Translations under genes and position numbers: made by a program | The notes under the pieces: generated by a model | The model's database searches: none | Seen by the model: the letters and a program-made list of their open reading frames with translations, nothing else | What the model was told of the DNA's origin: nothing | Assembly: GCA_018806915.1 (NCBI GenBank) | Contig: JAGKQI010000104.1 | Coordinates: 1-64,000, forward strand | Length of the DNA stretch: 64,000 nucleotides | Source of the DNA: Phytophthora colocasiae | Taxonomy: Eukaryota; Oomycota; Peronosporomycetes; Peronosporales; Peronosporaceae | Direction of reading: 5' to 3' | Part shown: positions 45,201 to 56,093 of the stretch, piece after piece | Position numbering within the stretch: the first letter of the stretch is position 1 | How the letters are laid out: every line of letters begins with the position of its first letter

Positions 45201-48200
45201 GAACAGACTTTTGGGCTTGAGGAGGAACTCCTCGACTTCTTTAGCACTGAAAAAGCCGAGCATGTGTATTCGGATAGCTCCAAGGCTCTTCAAATTGTAG
45301 CAAATCGAAGTGCGGCGCAGACTCTTGAAAATTCCAAAACAGAAGCGAAAGATAAAGTTCATTCGCACTGGAACAGTCTGGCCCGTTATACTGCTGTAGC
45401 TAAAAGATGCCTGGATGCAGTATGGGCATGGAGAGAATTCAATGTTGTGCTTGGCATTACTGACACGTTTGCAGAGAGCATGTTTCCACTTTCCCGGGTC
45501 TGGCGTTTGTTAGTTCGCGCTGGTGAAACATGCAGCAAGACCGATGGAAACCTCGAGGTGGTGATGGCTTGCTTCACAAATTATCTCCAACAGAGTGTTG
45601 AGATGAATCTTCGCGATGAAAACCGCCTACTCTTTCGATTTTTACTGGCATTTTATATCTGGCAGCGACGTATGAAAGAAGAGGGATCGATGGTGAACAC
45701 GGAAGGATCAGACAGTCATCAAGCAAGTGATGGGGAGATTCTTGGACGTCTTGTTGAACTCGTTAGTTGCAAGGAGGACCGAAATGGTCATGATGCGTGC
45801 AAGCCCACGTTAAAGAGTTTACTAGCACTGAAACCTAAGGGTATGAAATCTACGGATTGGTCAGCTATCTGCTATCTAGCCGAGGCGTCTGGGCAATTAC
45901 GGCAGTTCATATCAAGGATGGAGAGCTTGGAAGACGGTAAAACTGTGTGGAAGGACCTCCTTAATCTAGGAACAAGAAGCTCAGCGGATTGGGAGGTGCC
46001 AGCACCTTTGGATGCATTCATTCGGATGTGCATCGTCTCTGCGATTTATCCACACCGATTGATGAGTGAGATCGAAAGCTTTGCGGGACGCGAGCTACAG
46101 CGAATTCATACTGTTCCTGCCTCCAATTTGTTAATGGCGGAATCCAACACGCCTACCCTCCCCACAGTTGTTGCAACTCTAGCTCATACTGCCATCGCCC
46201 AAAAGCCCGATAGACATCATGATTTATTCTACATGTGGCAATTATTTTCCTGTTCAACAGCTCCTCTGGTCGTGTTTTGCCCGCCTAGTATCGATTTCAT
46301 GGATGCTGTCACCGATGTAGCAAGCCGCACTGGAGCAACCATGGACACTTCAGCTACAATCCAATTACTGTTAGCTGGAGAAGGCGATTTCAAAGCTCTA
46401 CTGTTACAAGCCATGGAAAAGGGACATTGGGTAGTACTGCCCAATCTACAAACGTACCAGGAACGATTCGTGGAGCTAAGTCGTATTTATGAATCTCTCG
46501 AGGATGGCCGCACTCATTCGGACTTTCGTTTATGGCTATCGATAACTAATGCTCATTCAGATACCCGACCCATGCACCAAGTTCATTTTGACTCGCTACG
46601 GATGAGCAAATTTGCTATTCAACGAAAATGGGGCGGTGGTGTTTTCTCACTGAAGCGAAGTTTACACCACACATTTGCTATTCTGAAGCACGAGCTCGAG
46701 GAATTGACATTGGCAACTACATCTACGTCCACAACTCAGCCCAGTGGTGCATCGATGAGTACTGCTGTATTGAGTGGGGTCGAAGAAAAGTATTTGAAGC
46801 AGCTTGGTGTTTTCCATGCCCTTATTTCTTGTCGAGACCATTTTTCGTTCGGTGGGTGGAAATCACAAGGGGAATTTGGAGATGCGGAGTTATGCGCGGT
46901 AATTCGCTCTCTGATAATATTACGGCTGGAAGAATCTACTGAGGCTTCTAGTCCTGTGAGGCATCCAGAGGCTGGGGTATGGACAGAAATCACTTTTCGT
47001 GGTATTATTTCGAGTATATACGTACCAAGATTAAGGCCTCAGGACAAGTTACTTATTGAGTCTTGCCTGAACCTCGTACTTACTGCGTGGCCAACCGGAG
47101 ATGATGGAGTAGAACTCCATTCAACTGCGATTTCAGCCCAGATGACCCTCCCAGAAGTTGTCTTCGTAATTGAAAAGGTGGCAACTATTCCGTGGGGATC
47201 CATAATTAACGCTATTCCGGACTTTTGGGTAAGTGAATCGTCTATCTCGACAGAGGTTTTGGCTGGGCAAACGTTCCAAACTGAGGGACTAGAGCTATGG
47301 GATCCGCAGAATATCCGCAAGACTCGCCAAAATAACTTCACAAATCAATTGGCTGTGTTAGCTGCATATCGGGGATGCCATATTCCAGCTCAATATCTAT
47401 CTTGTCAGTCTTCAAACATGGAAGTGCTATCAATGCTGGAGCATATGGCAGAGTTCAGGAACTACTTGGACAGTATTGTTTTACCAACGTCGAGTGGTAA
47501 TTTCGAGTACAGTACGCCTCTTACAGTTCTTGTGAACCGCGAACGGAAAATGCTTGAGGAGATTCGAGCTGTGGTTTTGCACGATATTGATCGACTTGAA
47601 TTGGTAAGTGCGAAAAATCATCCTGCAGAGTCATGTCTTAAGTAATATTTCTGAATTCTTTACAGGTGAGCTGTCGATATATCCCGCTAGACCCGGCTTG
47701 CTGGCAACTATCCAACGAGTTAAGAGGAAGCCGTACTCCTAAACGTTGGATAAAACTTCTGCGCCTACCCAAGTCTACGGGGGGGATTAGTCTAGAAAGG
47801 TTCCAAACTATTCTCCTAGATCGACTCAACACTTTCGCGTCCTGGACAGAACTCGACGATGGTCCTTACAGGCTCCAACTGGACATGTTTTTGAATATCG
47901 AGGTGCGTATGCATGTCATCATACATTTGAAATCGTACTGAGTTTGATTTTTTATTGGTTTGTAGTGTGTGTTTGAGGCAGTGCACCAGCATTTCCTTCG
48001 GAGTCACGTTGGCAATGCTTTATGCTCTTCCAATTGTCTAAAGGTGGTCTCAATACGGGAGGATTTGCCGCGGTTGAAGTTACCAGTCAAGGATGACGTC
48101 GTTTATCTGAGTGGATCGCGAGCCATGGGGCATTTGCAACTACAAATTCTTGATTCCAAGGGCCTTGCGCGCCGTAATTCAATTACTCCGGAGGGTGTTC

Positions 48201-48463
48201 CAGTACTTTTACAGGTGACAAGCTCTTGCATTTCAGATACACTCGTGGGTGCTTCGGTTGTGCACAATTCCTTCTCCACCTCTACTGACATCGAAGTCAG
48301 TAAATCGAGCGAATCTGGTCACCAAAGCGGATCAAATGAGTTTTCGTGTCCTCTGCTACGTGATCCAAACGATCCAGAGCAGCACAATATCCGTGTGATC
48401 AGTCCATTGCCACTTGATCAGCTAATATTTAGTGGATCAAGACTCGAGCTCCATATTGTGTAG
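33215..48463 (+). CDS. Divergent dynein-heavy-chain-like protein with N-terminal CCDC81-type HU-like domains
   Basis: Eight exons: 33215-33463, 33526-33613, 33676-33956, 34023-34100, 34158-34264, 34322-47603, 47666-47902 and 47966-48463. They give 4,939 residues, and all phases agree (the exon 4 donor at 34100 is the least certain). Residues ~55-100 (ECWLVWKFLCDWVKTQ, then PASIPGFGTFYVRV) and ~145-215 (RAQELLNLVIHKVG, GRVELNFGAG) resemble the tandem HU-like domains of CCDC81 proteins. The rest follows dynein order: tail/linker, AAA1 P-loop GEAGTGKST (~1740), AAA2 GEIQAGKTS (~2104), AAA3 GPRDCGKT (~2522), AAA4 GARGRKL (~2977), stalk coiled coils (~3250-3350 and ~3530-3595) with an acidic insert, AAA5 PPLLIDPYGVATDW (~3713), AAA6 and the C-terminal domain. 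AAA1 Walker B reads CVDNLQL, not CFDEFNR, and the AAA4 P-loop is lost. It may be an axonemal or centrosomal pseudo-motor, DNHD1-like; that name is a guess. Confidence 0.85.
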
Positions 48464-48480
48464 GAAAGTAACTCATGAAT

Positions 48481-49416
48481 TTAAGTACTTTTCTTGCCAG
48501 CGTAGAGTTGTCTACTGAAGCGAATGACAAGTGGAATGCCAGCCTTCCGCATGATTTTTTCACGACCGAGGGAGTTGTCGAGCCACTGAAGGAGCCCTGT
48601 AATTTGTCGCTCAGGTGTTTCATATCCAGGTTTCGTGCTAAATAGTTCCAGTGCAAGCCGAGCAAGGACCATACCGAACGCAACTTTCTTCAGCGTCTCA
48701 GCATCAGCACCTGTAGGCGGGTCCTTGTCATGCAGTGCGAAGTAGGCTTTAAGCAGTGCCGCAACCTCAGTATGCAAGTGCTTCAAGCTCACACGATCCA
48801 TAAAGGATGGAATCAACTCGAAATCGATTGCAAAGCTGAGGAACAGCTCAAAGCTCAATCCAAAAAGCTCCGTCTTTGTAATGGAAATTGCGGTTGCTGC
48901 ACTAGCATTGGGGAAATGTTGTGCACTGTAAAATTCGCAAATCGTTCCCAGTGGACGTTGTTCTCGACTTAGTACTCCACTCATTTCCAGCATTGAGAAC
49001 ACCACTTCTTCCCTTTTGTGAAATCGGTTGGACGATGGTGGATACAAGTGACAGTGAACTTCTCCTTCGTTTGTATCTCTCGATGTTCGTAGGTACGAAT
49101 CGTGATTCCCGGGGCCCAAGTGAAGTGCCAGACCATTCAAAATGCTTTTCATAGCTCGTGTACAAACTTGAGATGGTGACCCAGCGCTGGTACTAGGCCT
49201 CCGAGACAGTGAACATGTTGACGATGATCTGCTCCGTTGAATAGCTGGATGTATCATGGGAATTTGTCGTTGACGCATATAAGGTCGAAGATACAACGCT
49301 ACAACGGTTTGCAGCACACGAAGGAGATCAGAGCGCGGAAATTTGCGCATACCAACCAGTGTTACAGCCTCGTTGAAGGAATCTTGACTGAAGAACCGGA
49401 AGCGTTTGACATCATT
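48481..49416 (-). pseudogene. 3' half of an unknown ARM-like/coiled-coil gene, split by a retrotransposon
   Basis: Continues the gene whose 5' part is at 56252-59292. From the insertion point it reads KRFRFFSQDSFNEAVTLVGM, then about 290 residues ending QLYAGKKST. It contains LYLRPYMRQRQIPMIHPAIQ, a Ser-rich linker and mostly helical segments (ISITKTELFGLSFELFLSF). Taking out the element plus one TCATT copy makes GGC-AAT-GAT-GTC-AAA run on in frame, so the coding sequence was intact before insertion. Its stop is only 17 bp from the stop of the convergent dynein gene. No known domain recognised. On its own this half has no start and is probably not expressed normally. Confidence 0.8.
49412..49416. 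repeat. Target-site duplication, left copy (TCATT)
   Basis: TCATT directly abuts the TGTAAC end of the left LTR and is repeated exactly at 56247-56251 after the right LTR. Confidence 0.92.
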
Positions 49417-49569
49417 TGTAACGGGGCGGTGCTCCTTGTTTGTGGTAAATGAAACTCTGTCTATTGAATCTGTGTGGCGCCCGGGTCGGGCGCCGTGAAC
49501 CAACAAAACACAAGCTAATCTAATTGGTCGCCGTGGTGCACGGCGACCGTGTGACAGAAGCCCGTCACA
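49417..49569 (-). repeat. 3' LTR of the gypsy element (153 bp)
   Basis: Matches 56094-56246 at every position except the loop of a 10 bp stem (49526-49548), where it has GTG and the other LTR has CAC. A second stem, GGCGCCC/GGGCGCC, lies at about 49477-49495. Confidence 0.96.
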
Positions 49570-49583
49570 CCACTCCCCACCTT
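49570..49583 (-). other. Polypurine tract
   Basis: Reads AAGGTGGGGAGTGG on the element's sense strand, immediately before the 3' LTR, as expected for the plus-strand primer. Confidence 0.75.
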
Positions 49584-49627
49584 AGAAAGAAGCCTGAAGA
49601 GCTTCTCAATCTTCAAATTGCTTCACG

Positions 49628-50530
49628 ATGAACACCACAAGCCACACCTACGCACAGACTCTCCGAGAGTGGCCGCTGCACGACTGCAGTGGCTTCGAGG
49701 CCCCGCTGAGTCCCGACGAGATGCGAGTTGTTCCGACGCTGGCGTTCGACGCCGGCAAGCCCGGCACCACGACGCTCGCGGTGACCCAGCGCTCGCTTGA
49801 TGCCGCGTGGACGGCCTTCGTCCGACGCTGGAACGCAGAGGGTGCGCGACGTTTCATGGCGACAATAGAAGACCGCGAGGAGACCCATCAGCGCCACGCG
49901 CTGGGAGAGCTGGCGGCGCGCGTGTGCTCGCTGTACTGGGACGAGGATCGTCCTTGCTGTTACGTCCATCACCTTGAAGGCTGCGCCGGCTGTCGCCGCT
50001 TTGGAACGCCGCGACCGGGCGACGCTGACTGGGCGCAAATCGTGAAAGAGTATCCAGAGACTAAGGAAGAGAAGCAGTGGATCGAGCTGTATCGCCGGTC
50101 GCTGTACGAGGCTAGGCGCGGTTCGCTACCGCGCCCTGAGGATCATCCCGCGCCAACAGAGCCGCCTCGTACGCCTCAACGAGGCCCGGAACGTCTTCTA
50201 GGAGGGTGGAGCGAGGCTCCCAGCTGTCGTCCAGCGGACCTATCCACCGTACCAGGTACCGGCGAAAGCTCGGGATACCCCCGTCGCAGTGACGAGCGCT
50301 GCGACCACTGGTCGAGTCATCGTGGTCGAGAATGGCCTCCACGATGTGACGAACGTCACCATCACGATCAACAAGGGGGGCCGGACCGTCGCGAAGGAAC
50401 CGAGCGCGAGTGGGCGATGGAGCGTCGCCTGGAGCGCCTGGAGCATCGCGTTGACCAGCTGGAGCATGAGAATCGGGTCTTGCGGCAGGAGCTGTGGGTA
50501 CCGCGTCACGCGGTACCGGATTATCGCTAG
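49628..50530 (+). CDS. Antisense open reading frame in the gypsy element, 300 residues
   Basis: Runs opposite to gag/pol, from 59 bp inside the 3' LTR to within the chromodomain region. It starts [20 protein letters not shown]. Residues ~60-130 are globular-looking with several Cys/His ([20 protein letters not shown], then AGCRRFG), the middle is Pro/Arg-rich, and the last ~45 residues form a heptad coiled coil ([20 protein letters not shown]). Its first ~480 bp do not overlap pol, so there the frame is free and not a shadow. Function unknown. Whether it is transcribed cannot be told here; the LTR would need antisense promoter activity. Confidence 0.55.
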   Translation: MNTTSHTYAQTLREWPLHDCSGFEAPLSPDEMRVVPTLAFDAGKPGTTTLAVTQRSLDAAWTAFVRRWNAEGARRFMATIEDREETHQRHALGELAARVCSLYWDEDRPCCYVHHLEGCAGCRRFGTPRPGDADWAQIVKEYPETKEEKQWIELYRRSLYEARRGSLPRPEDHPAPTEPPRTPQRGPERLLGGWSEAPSCRPADLSTVPGTGESSGYPRRSDERCDHWSSHRGREWPPRCDERHHHDQQGGPDRREGTEREWAMERRLERLEHRVDQLEHENRVLRQELWVPRHAVPDYR

Positions 50531-53500
50531 GAAGCGACGCTGGGTGGTAGCGGCGAAGTCGACCGACGTAAAATGTAGGGTGTAGCTTGATTGTAGGCGG
50601 TAGCTGTAGCCGATAAGCATCTCCAATGACTTTCGACACCTTGAACGGTCCAATGAATCGCGGCGCGAGCTTACTCGCGCCCAAGTTCGTGACGAGCGTT
50701 GGGGAAATCCATTGGTAGATAATAGGACTTGGTCTCCAACGTGGAATGTTTCCATGTTACGGCGCCCGCTGCGGTCGGCATTCTCCTTCTGGCGATCGAC
50801 GGCTGCAGCAATCGCATCGCGGACGTAGCGGACAATTGACTCACGCTGTTGCACGAACTCACGGACAGCCGCAGCGTCGCTTCGCTTCGGCGCCGCGTTG
50901 GGCGCAAAGTTTGCTGGCGGAGGCTCAGTAGGCGCGACCGGATCGGGGGCAGTGTGAAGCTCGGCTGCGCGACGTGGACGCGGGTTGATTAGCGTCCGAC
51001 TGGTCCAAGCGGCAACGTCCCGTGGAGAAGCAGTCGCCGCTCGCGCGGCGGCCCGTGTAAGAGGACGCTGGCTTGGGATCCGCGCGGAAGACCTCGTGCT
51101 CACCGCGTTCACATTCGGGACAGCGGCCATCTCGTGCGTCGCGACGGAGGCACCACCAGTGGGGTGGCAGTTGCAGCGTCGTGATTCTCGGACAGTTGAA
51201 CTGGAAGGGCGCTCCAGCCCAAGGAGCGCCGGAACGCGCGGGTGACGGCCGAAATTTACGAAGAACGGCGTCAAGCCAGTTGACGCGTGCACGGCATTAT
51301 TGATGGCGAACTCCACCATCGGCAGGAAAGAGCTCCATGACTTGAACGACGTGGCAAAGCTGCGTAGTACATCTTCGACGACTCGGTTAGCGCGCTCGGT
51401 TTGGCCGTCCGTCTCTGGATGCGACGCGGTGGACATACTCAGCCGCGTCCCCAACAGCTTGAAGAGCTCCTCCAGAAGGCGGACGTGAATCGAGGATCCC
51501 TGTCCGACACAATCGAGGACGGAAGACCGTGGTGGCGATACACCACGTCAACGAAGAGCGCAGCAGACTGTTGCGCAGTGATCGAGGCTGCTACCGGAGT
51601 GAGATGAACCATCTTACTGAAGCGGTCGACGAAGACCAGAATACCCGTACGACCTCGGGTATCCCGAGGTAGGCCGAAGACGAAATCCATGCTCACAGAC
51701 GACCACGCATCAGTGGCGACTGAGAGCGGTCGGAGCGGGGCCTGCTTTGATGGAGCCGGTTTCACGCGCTGGCACGCTTCACACGAGCGCACCCACTTCC
51801 TCACCCACTTGTACATGTGTGGCCAATAAAAGTCGCGAGAGAGAGATGCAAAGGTCTTCTCGCGACCGAGGTGGCCGCCACTTGGGGTGTCATGGAACTC
51901 GTGGATCAACCGAGCTCGGAGGTCGTCGTCAAGCGGGACGACGACGCGGGGGCAATCTTCTTGGTCGACGCGGTAAGTCAGCAGCGCGCCTTCAAGTGAG
52001 TAGCGGCCGACACGAGCGCGTGCTCGTGAGGACAGCTTGCGCTCAGCTGAGCCACTGGGGTTGCGCAGGAAGTCGATCAGCTCGGAACAGGACGCGTCAT
52101 CTTTATACGCGTCGACGATCAGGTCACGTAGCGGTGTGGTCGCTGTGACTTCAGCGGCAGCGACGCTTTCGGCGATACAGACGGAACAGTCGTCATCATC
52201 CTCGTCGCCAACTGCGTGGCGGCCGCGCTGCACGTAATCTGGCCGGCGTGAAAGCGCGTCGGCGAGGATGTTGGACTTGCCCGGTTTGTAATGCACGACG
52301 AAGTTTTACTCGGAGAAGAGCGATAATCAGCGTGCCATGCGCTGGGACAAGTGGGGGCTCTTCGTCGCTGTCCTCAGCGACGCGTGATCTGTGTAGATTG
52401 CGAAGGACTTCTCGCCTAGGAGATACACACGGAACTTGATGAGTGCGTAGCGCATGGCAAGCAGCTCTTTATCATGGACCGGATAATTCCGTTCCGCCTG
52501 CTTCAGTTGTCGCGACTGGTAACTCACCACTCGCTCGCGGCCCACGTCGTCAAACTGCATCAAGGCACAGCCGATCGCGAAGTCACTCGCGTCGCATACA
52601 ACGTGGAACGGCTTGGAGTGATCTGGAAGCATCAAGACGGGCGCGGTCGACAAACTCGTCTTCACCGCGTCGAAGGCTGTTTGGTGCTCGGGGCGCCATG
52701 ACCACATGGCGTCTGCCTTCAGGAGTTGAGACAGCGGTTGGATGGTCAGCGCGAAGTTCTTCGAGTAATGGTGAAGATACGTCGCGAGCCCCAGCCACTG
52801 CCGGAGCTGCTTCTGATCCTGAGGCACGGGCCAAGCGCAGATGGCTTCAATCTTCTCGGGGTCAGCACGGACACCTTCCTTGCTGACGTAGCTCCCGAGC
52901 ACTGGGATCTCGGGAGCGCAGAAGATACACTTCTTCAAGTTGGCGTACAGCTTGTTCTCTCGCATCACTTCGAACACCTGCCGCAGGTGTTGCAGATGCA
53001 CCTCGACGTCCGTCAAGCCTCGTTCAGCACGGCTGTGGATGAAAATGTCATCGAAGTAGCTGGGCGCGAAGTCCCGGTACGGGCGGAGCAAGTTCGACAC
53101 CATTCGGTTGAAGGTAGCAGGAGCATTCTTTAGCCCCTGAGGCATCACAAGCCATTCCCAAAGCATTCCACTGGGCGTGCTGACTGCAGTCAGCGGTACG
53201 TCACCCTCCCGCATCAAGATCTGATAGAAGCCGTCCATCAGATCAATCGCGCTGTATGTGGTGCTGCCCGACATGGTGTCGAGCACCATGTCTTTCCTCG
53301 GGATCGGCGTCTGCGCCGGGATGGTGGCATCGTTGAGCTTATTGAAGGCGTGGACGATCCGCCATCCACCGGTTGCTTTCTTCACGCAAAATGTCGGACT
53401 GGAGTGCGGGGACAAACTCTCACGGACGTGGCCGGCTTGTCGGCGACCCTCGAAGAAGGCGTCGATTGCTTCGACTTGATCACGGGGAAGCGGCCACTGT

Positions 53501-54189
53501 CTCGTCACGCAATACTTCGCACCAGGCACGAGGTCGATCTCGTGTCGGACTCCGCGGTCCGGTGGAAGGGCGGCTGGCACCTTATCAGGGAAGATGTCGA
53601 TGAACTCGCGAACCAGGGGGGCGACTGGGTTGCCGGCGGCTTCGAGTGCCGGCAACGACTGAGCCAAGTAGCGAGCCTCGCGGGCGGACTTAGGCTCAGC
53701 GCCTTTCGGGCGTTCCCGGGTATTGGACGCTGAATCACCAGCGTCTACATCGACAGCCGCGATCGTCGCGGTGTTGTCCGCGACGATCATGCAAACCTGC
53801 TCGATCTCACCATGCTTCAAGTCGCGGAGAAAGTGTTTCCAAGACAGACCAGGCAACTTGGTGATTTCTGATGCATCGCACGGCGGGCGTGCAACTTCGA
53901 CATTGTGCATTCGCGGGATCGATGCCGCGTCATCCCCCACCAGAACGGAGATAACCTCGGAGTCAGACGCGTCTGACTCATTCGGAGGAACGCGGGGTCG
54001 CCGGGGCTTGCGACGGCCACGGCGACGGACTGGCCGGGTAAACACTTCCGTAGCAGGCAGTGGGAGACCACGCTCGACCAAGTCTGCTGTACTCAGACGC
54101 CGAGACACGACATCGGCGTCAACTCTATCAGGGAGCCCCTGCTCGACCGCGCGTGGGAGACCACGCTCAACCACATCTTCTTGTTCATC

Positions 54190-54370
54190 GTCAACGGAGA
54201 GCCGCTGCTCATCCGGGCGTGGGAACCCCTGTTCGACCACGGTGTTGTCTGTTGCCGAGAGCCGCTGCTCATCGGGACGTGGGAACCCCGGTTCTACCAC
54301 GGTGTTGTCTGTTGCCGAGAGCCGCTGCTCATCGGGACGTGGGAACTCATGCTCGACCACGTCAGACATG
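54190..54370 (-). repeat. Three tandem ~60 bp repeats in the protease-RT linker
   Basis: Encodes three copies of a 20-residue unit with the core FPRPDEQRLSATDNTVVE. Copies are nearly identical in DNA, pointing to recent slippage. They lie in the linker between the protease and RT, where length change may be tolerated. Confidence 0.85.
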
Positions 54371-54991
54371 TCTTGAGTCACCTGCTCAAGACCGGCACAC
54401 GTCACAGGCTCGCGAGCACCCGAAGGGCCATCGCTCACTTCGGATACAGCGGGAGTCATGGAGTTGGGGTCCATGACTGCAACGTGCGGCCATCGGTTGG
54501 GCGTCCCGCGCAGGGATGTCAATACCGCATTCACATCAATGTCGCGCGGGCGGACGGTTCGAGCCAACCAGTCAATATGAGGCTGGTGACGAGCAAGCCA
54601 TGGGATACCGAAGACACAGTCGAAGGATCCGCTCAACTCGATCACCAGAAAGTCATCGGACCCATGGAAACCGTCGAACTCGTAAGAGAAGGTGGCAGAA
54701 CGCCGCGGGACACGCCGCGGCTTCCCGTCAGCATACTTTACAACCATGTGGCCGGGGCCGTCCCTAACTCGCGTGTCCGCCGGTAACACCGACAAACTCT
54801 CGGCGCGAACGAAGTTGTTCGTCGCGCCTGAATCCAGCAGGGCGCGAAGCGGACGCTTCGCGCCATTGACGTGTATACTGAGGATGATCAGTCTCGGATC
54901 ACTGCCGGAGGTGGTGGCAAAGAATTGCGCATGAAGCACAGGGGGGCTGGGAGGAGGATCTGCCACCAGAGATCCGTCTTCCACATCACAT

Positions 54992-55032
54992 CCAGTAGGG
55001 CGCCCCGCACCTACTGGTCGTCGCCGTTTTTT
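54992..55032 (-). promoter_or_regulatory. -1 ribosomal frameshift signal between gag and pol
   Basis: On the sense strand, gag ends ...cc-A-AAA-AAC-ggc...: the slippery heptamer AAAAAAC occupies 55026-55032 in the correct X-XXY-YYZ phase. An 8-nt spacer (GGCGACGA) is followed by a perfect 8 bp stem (CCAGTAGG at 55010-55017 with CCTACTGG at 54992-54999, 10-nt loop). The gag stop lies at 55011-55013 inside the stem. Slipping back one base enters the pol frame, which is open from 55047. This is the full textbook layout. Confidence 0.85.
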
Positions 55033-56060
55033 GGGTCGGCGACCATATCATCCGCATCGGCGGCAACAACGTGTGCGAGTACCGGCGCAGGGGCGCGGCA
55101 CACAGCCGCGCGGTGTCCGAGTTTCCGACAGCGAAAGCATCGAAGAGGGCGTGAACCGCGACCAGTATTCGGAGCTGGACGGGCAGATGTCGTCGGCGAG
55201 CTGTCATGCCGACGACCACGATAATCTTGGATGGCGTCAATCTCCATCGGCTCGGGCTCCGAAGTTGGAGGTCTGGTGAGAGAGAATGCCTCGGAGGCGG
55301 ACACGCTGTAGTCTTCTCGCAGCGCTGTCTCAAACGCTTCCTCCAGCGAGTCGGGCGTCTTCCGAGTCAGATAGAAGCGCTGGTAACCAGCGTTCATGCC
55401 AGAGATAAAGACATGGACTTGAGTCGCCATGTCCACCGGATTTTTCGTGATGCACGACACCAAGTGACGAGCCCGTTGGATGTACTCGAGCATGGACATC
55501 CGTCCCTGCTTTAGCGAGAGGAACGCCGAGCGTTGAACACGCTCGTCTTGAGGGGGCTCAAAGACCAGGCGGAGATCGCTCTTTAGTGACTCCATCGTTT
55601 GAAAGCAGGAGGGGTCGGCTACAAGCTTGCCGAGCGCCCACTCCTTGGCCTTCCCAGTCAACTTGGACAAAAGGAACCGGGTACGAGCGAACTCGGTAGA
55701 CAGCTGCCGAGCTTCGATCGCGATGTCGATCTCGCAGAACCAGCGGTTCAGCTGGAGGCGAGCGGCGCCATCGCCACTGTAGCAGGAGCCATCGAGCTTC
55801 ACGATGTCAGTCTTGTTCTTGGTCGGCGTGGGAGTCGTCGCACGCCGACGCAGGTCGGCGAGCTCACGCGCCATGAACTCGTGAGCAGCCAGTCGTTGAT
55901 CTTCTTCCGTTCCGGCAGTCAGCAAGGTCTTGATGACTCCTTCTCCGGACACCGCGGCAAGGCGGTGTAGCGCCTCCCACTCGAAGGCGGACAAGTGGGG
56001 GAAGCTGGCATGCTCGAGGGCAGCACCAGCCCCTTCAGTGAAATAGGAAGCGTCGTTCAT
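55011..56060 (-). CDS. gypsy Gag protein with CCHC zinc knuckle
   Basis: 349 residues, starting MNDASYFTEGAGAALEHASF. Central capsid-type retrotransposon gag domain (LDGSCYSGDGAARLQLNRWF, then WALGKLVADPSC, RMSMLEYIQRARHLV). The C-terminus has CFRCRKLGHRAAVC, a C-x2-C-x4-H-x4-C zinc knuckle that packages element RNA. Intact frame. Ends KNGDDQ, with the frameshift heptamer five codons before the stop. Confidence 0.93.
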   Translation of the reverse strand: MNDASYFTEGAGAALEHASFPHLSAFEWEALHRLAAVSGEGVIKTLLTAGTEEDQRLAAHEFMARELADLRRRATTPTPTKNKTDIVKLDGSCYSGDGAARLQLNRWFCEIDIAIEARQLSTEFARTRFLLSKLTGKAKEWALGKLVADPSCFQTMESLKSDLRLVFEPPQDERVQRSAFLSLKQGRMSMLEYIQRARHLVSCITKNPVDMATQVHVFISGMNAGYQRFYLTRKTPDSLEEAFETALREDYSVSASEAFSLTRPPTSEPEPMEIDAIQDYRGRRHDSSPTTSARPAPNTGRGSRPLRCFRCRKLGHRAAVCRAPAPVLAHVVAADADDMVADPKNGDDQ

Positions 56061-56080
56061 GGTCGTGTGGACGGACTACT

Positions 56081-56091
56081 AAGTGCTACCA
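56081..56091 (-). other. Putative tRNA primer-binding site
   Basis: Sense strand TGGTAGCACTT starts two bases after the 5' LTR. The leading TGG would pair with a tRNA 3' CCA. I cannot say which tRNA. Confidence 0.6.
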
Positions 56092-56093
56092 GA

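Larger units (their letters stand above)
50112..55047 (-). pseudogene. gypsy pol (protease, RT, RNase H, integrase, chromodomain), disrupted
   Basis: Entered from gag by -1 frameshifting near 55026. Seen in order: protease ALLDSGATNNFV; RT with SYFDDIFIH (YxDD); RNase H start HVVCDASDFAIGCALMQ; H2C2 integrase zinc finger (HEFHDTPSGGHLGREKTF ... CEACQ); integrase core SMDFVFGLP ... VSDRDPRFTSAFW ... SHPETDGQTERANR; chromodomain [16 protein letters not shown]. Breaks: two in-frame stops close together at about 52305-52330 (a Trp-like codon to TGA, and a TAA), a one-base shift near 51470 in the integrase core, and another near 50700 before the chromodomain. The element is therefore inactive in cis although its LTRs look new. 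Confidence 0.92.

Noticed and set aside
53723..54476. Plus-strand frames of 138-217 codons opposite pol
   Set aside because: They are mirror images of the tandem repeats and the GC-rich protease region of pol. Unlike the frame at 49628 they overlap coding sequence over their whole length.
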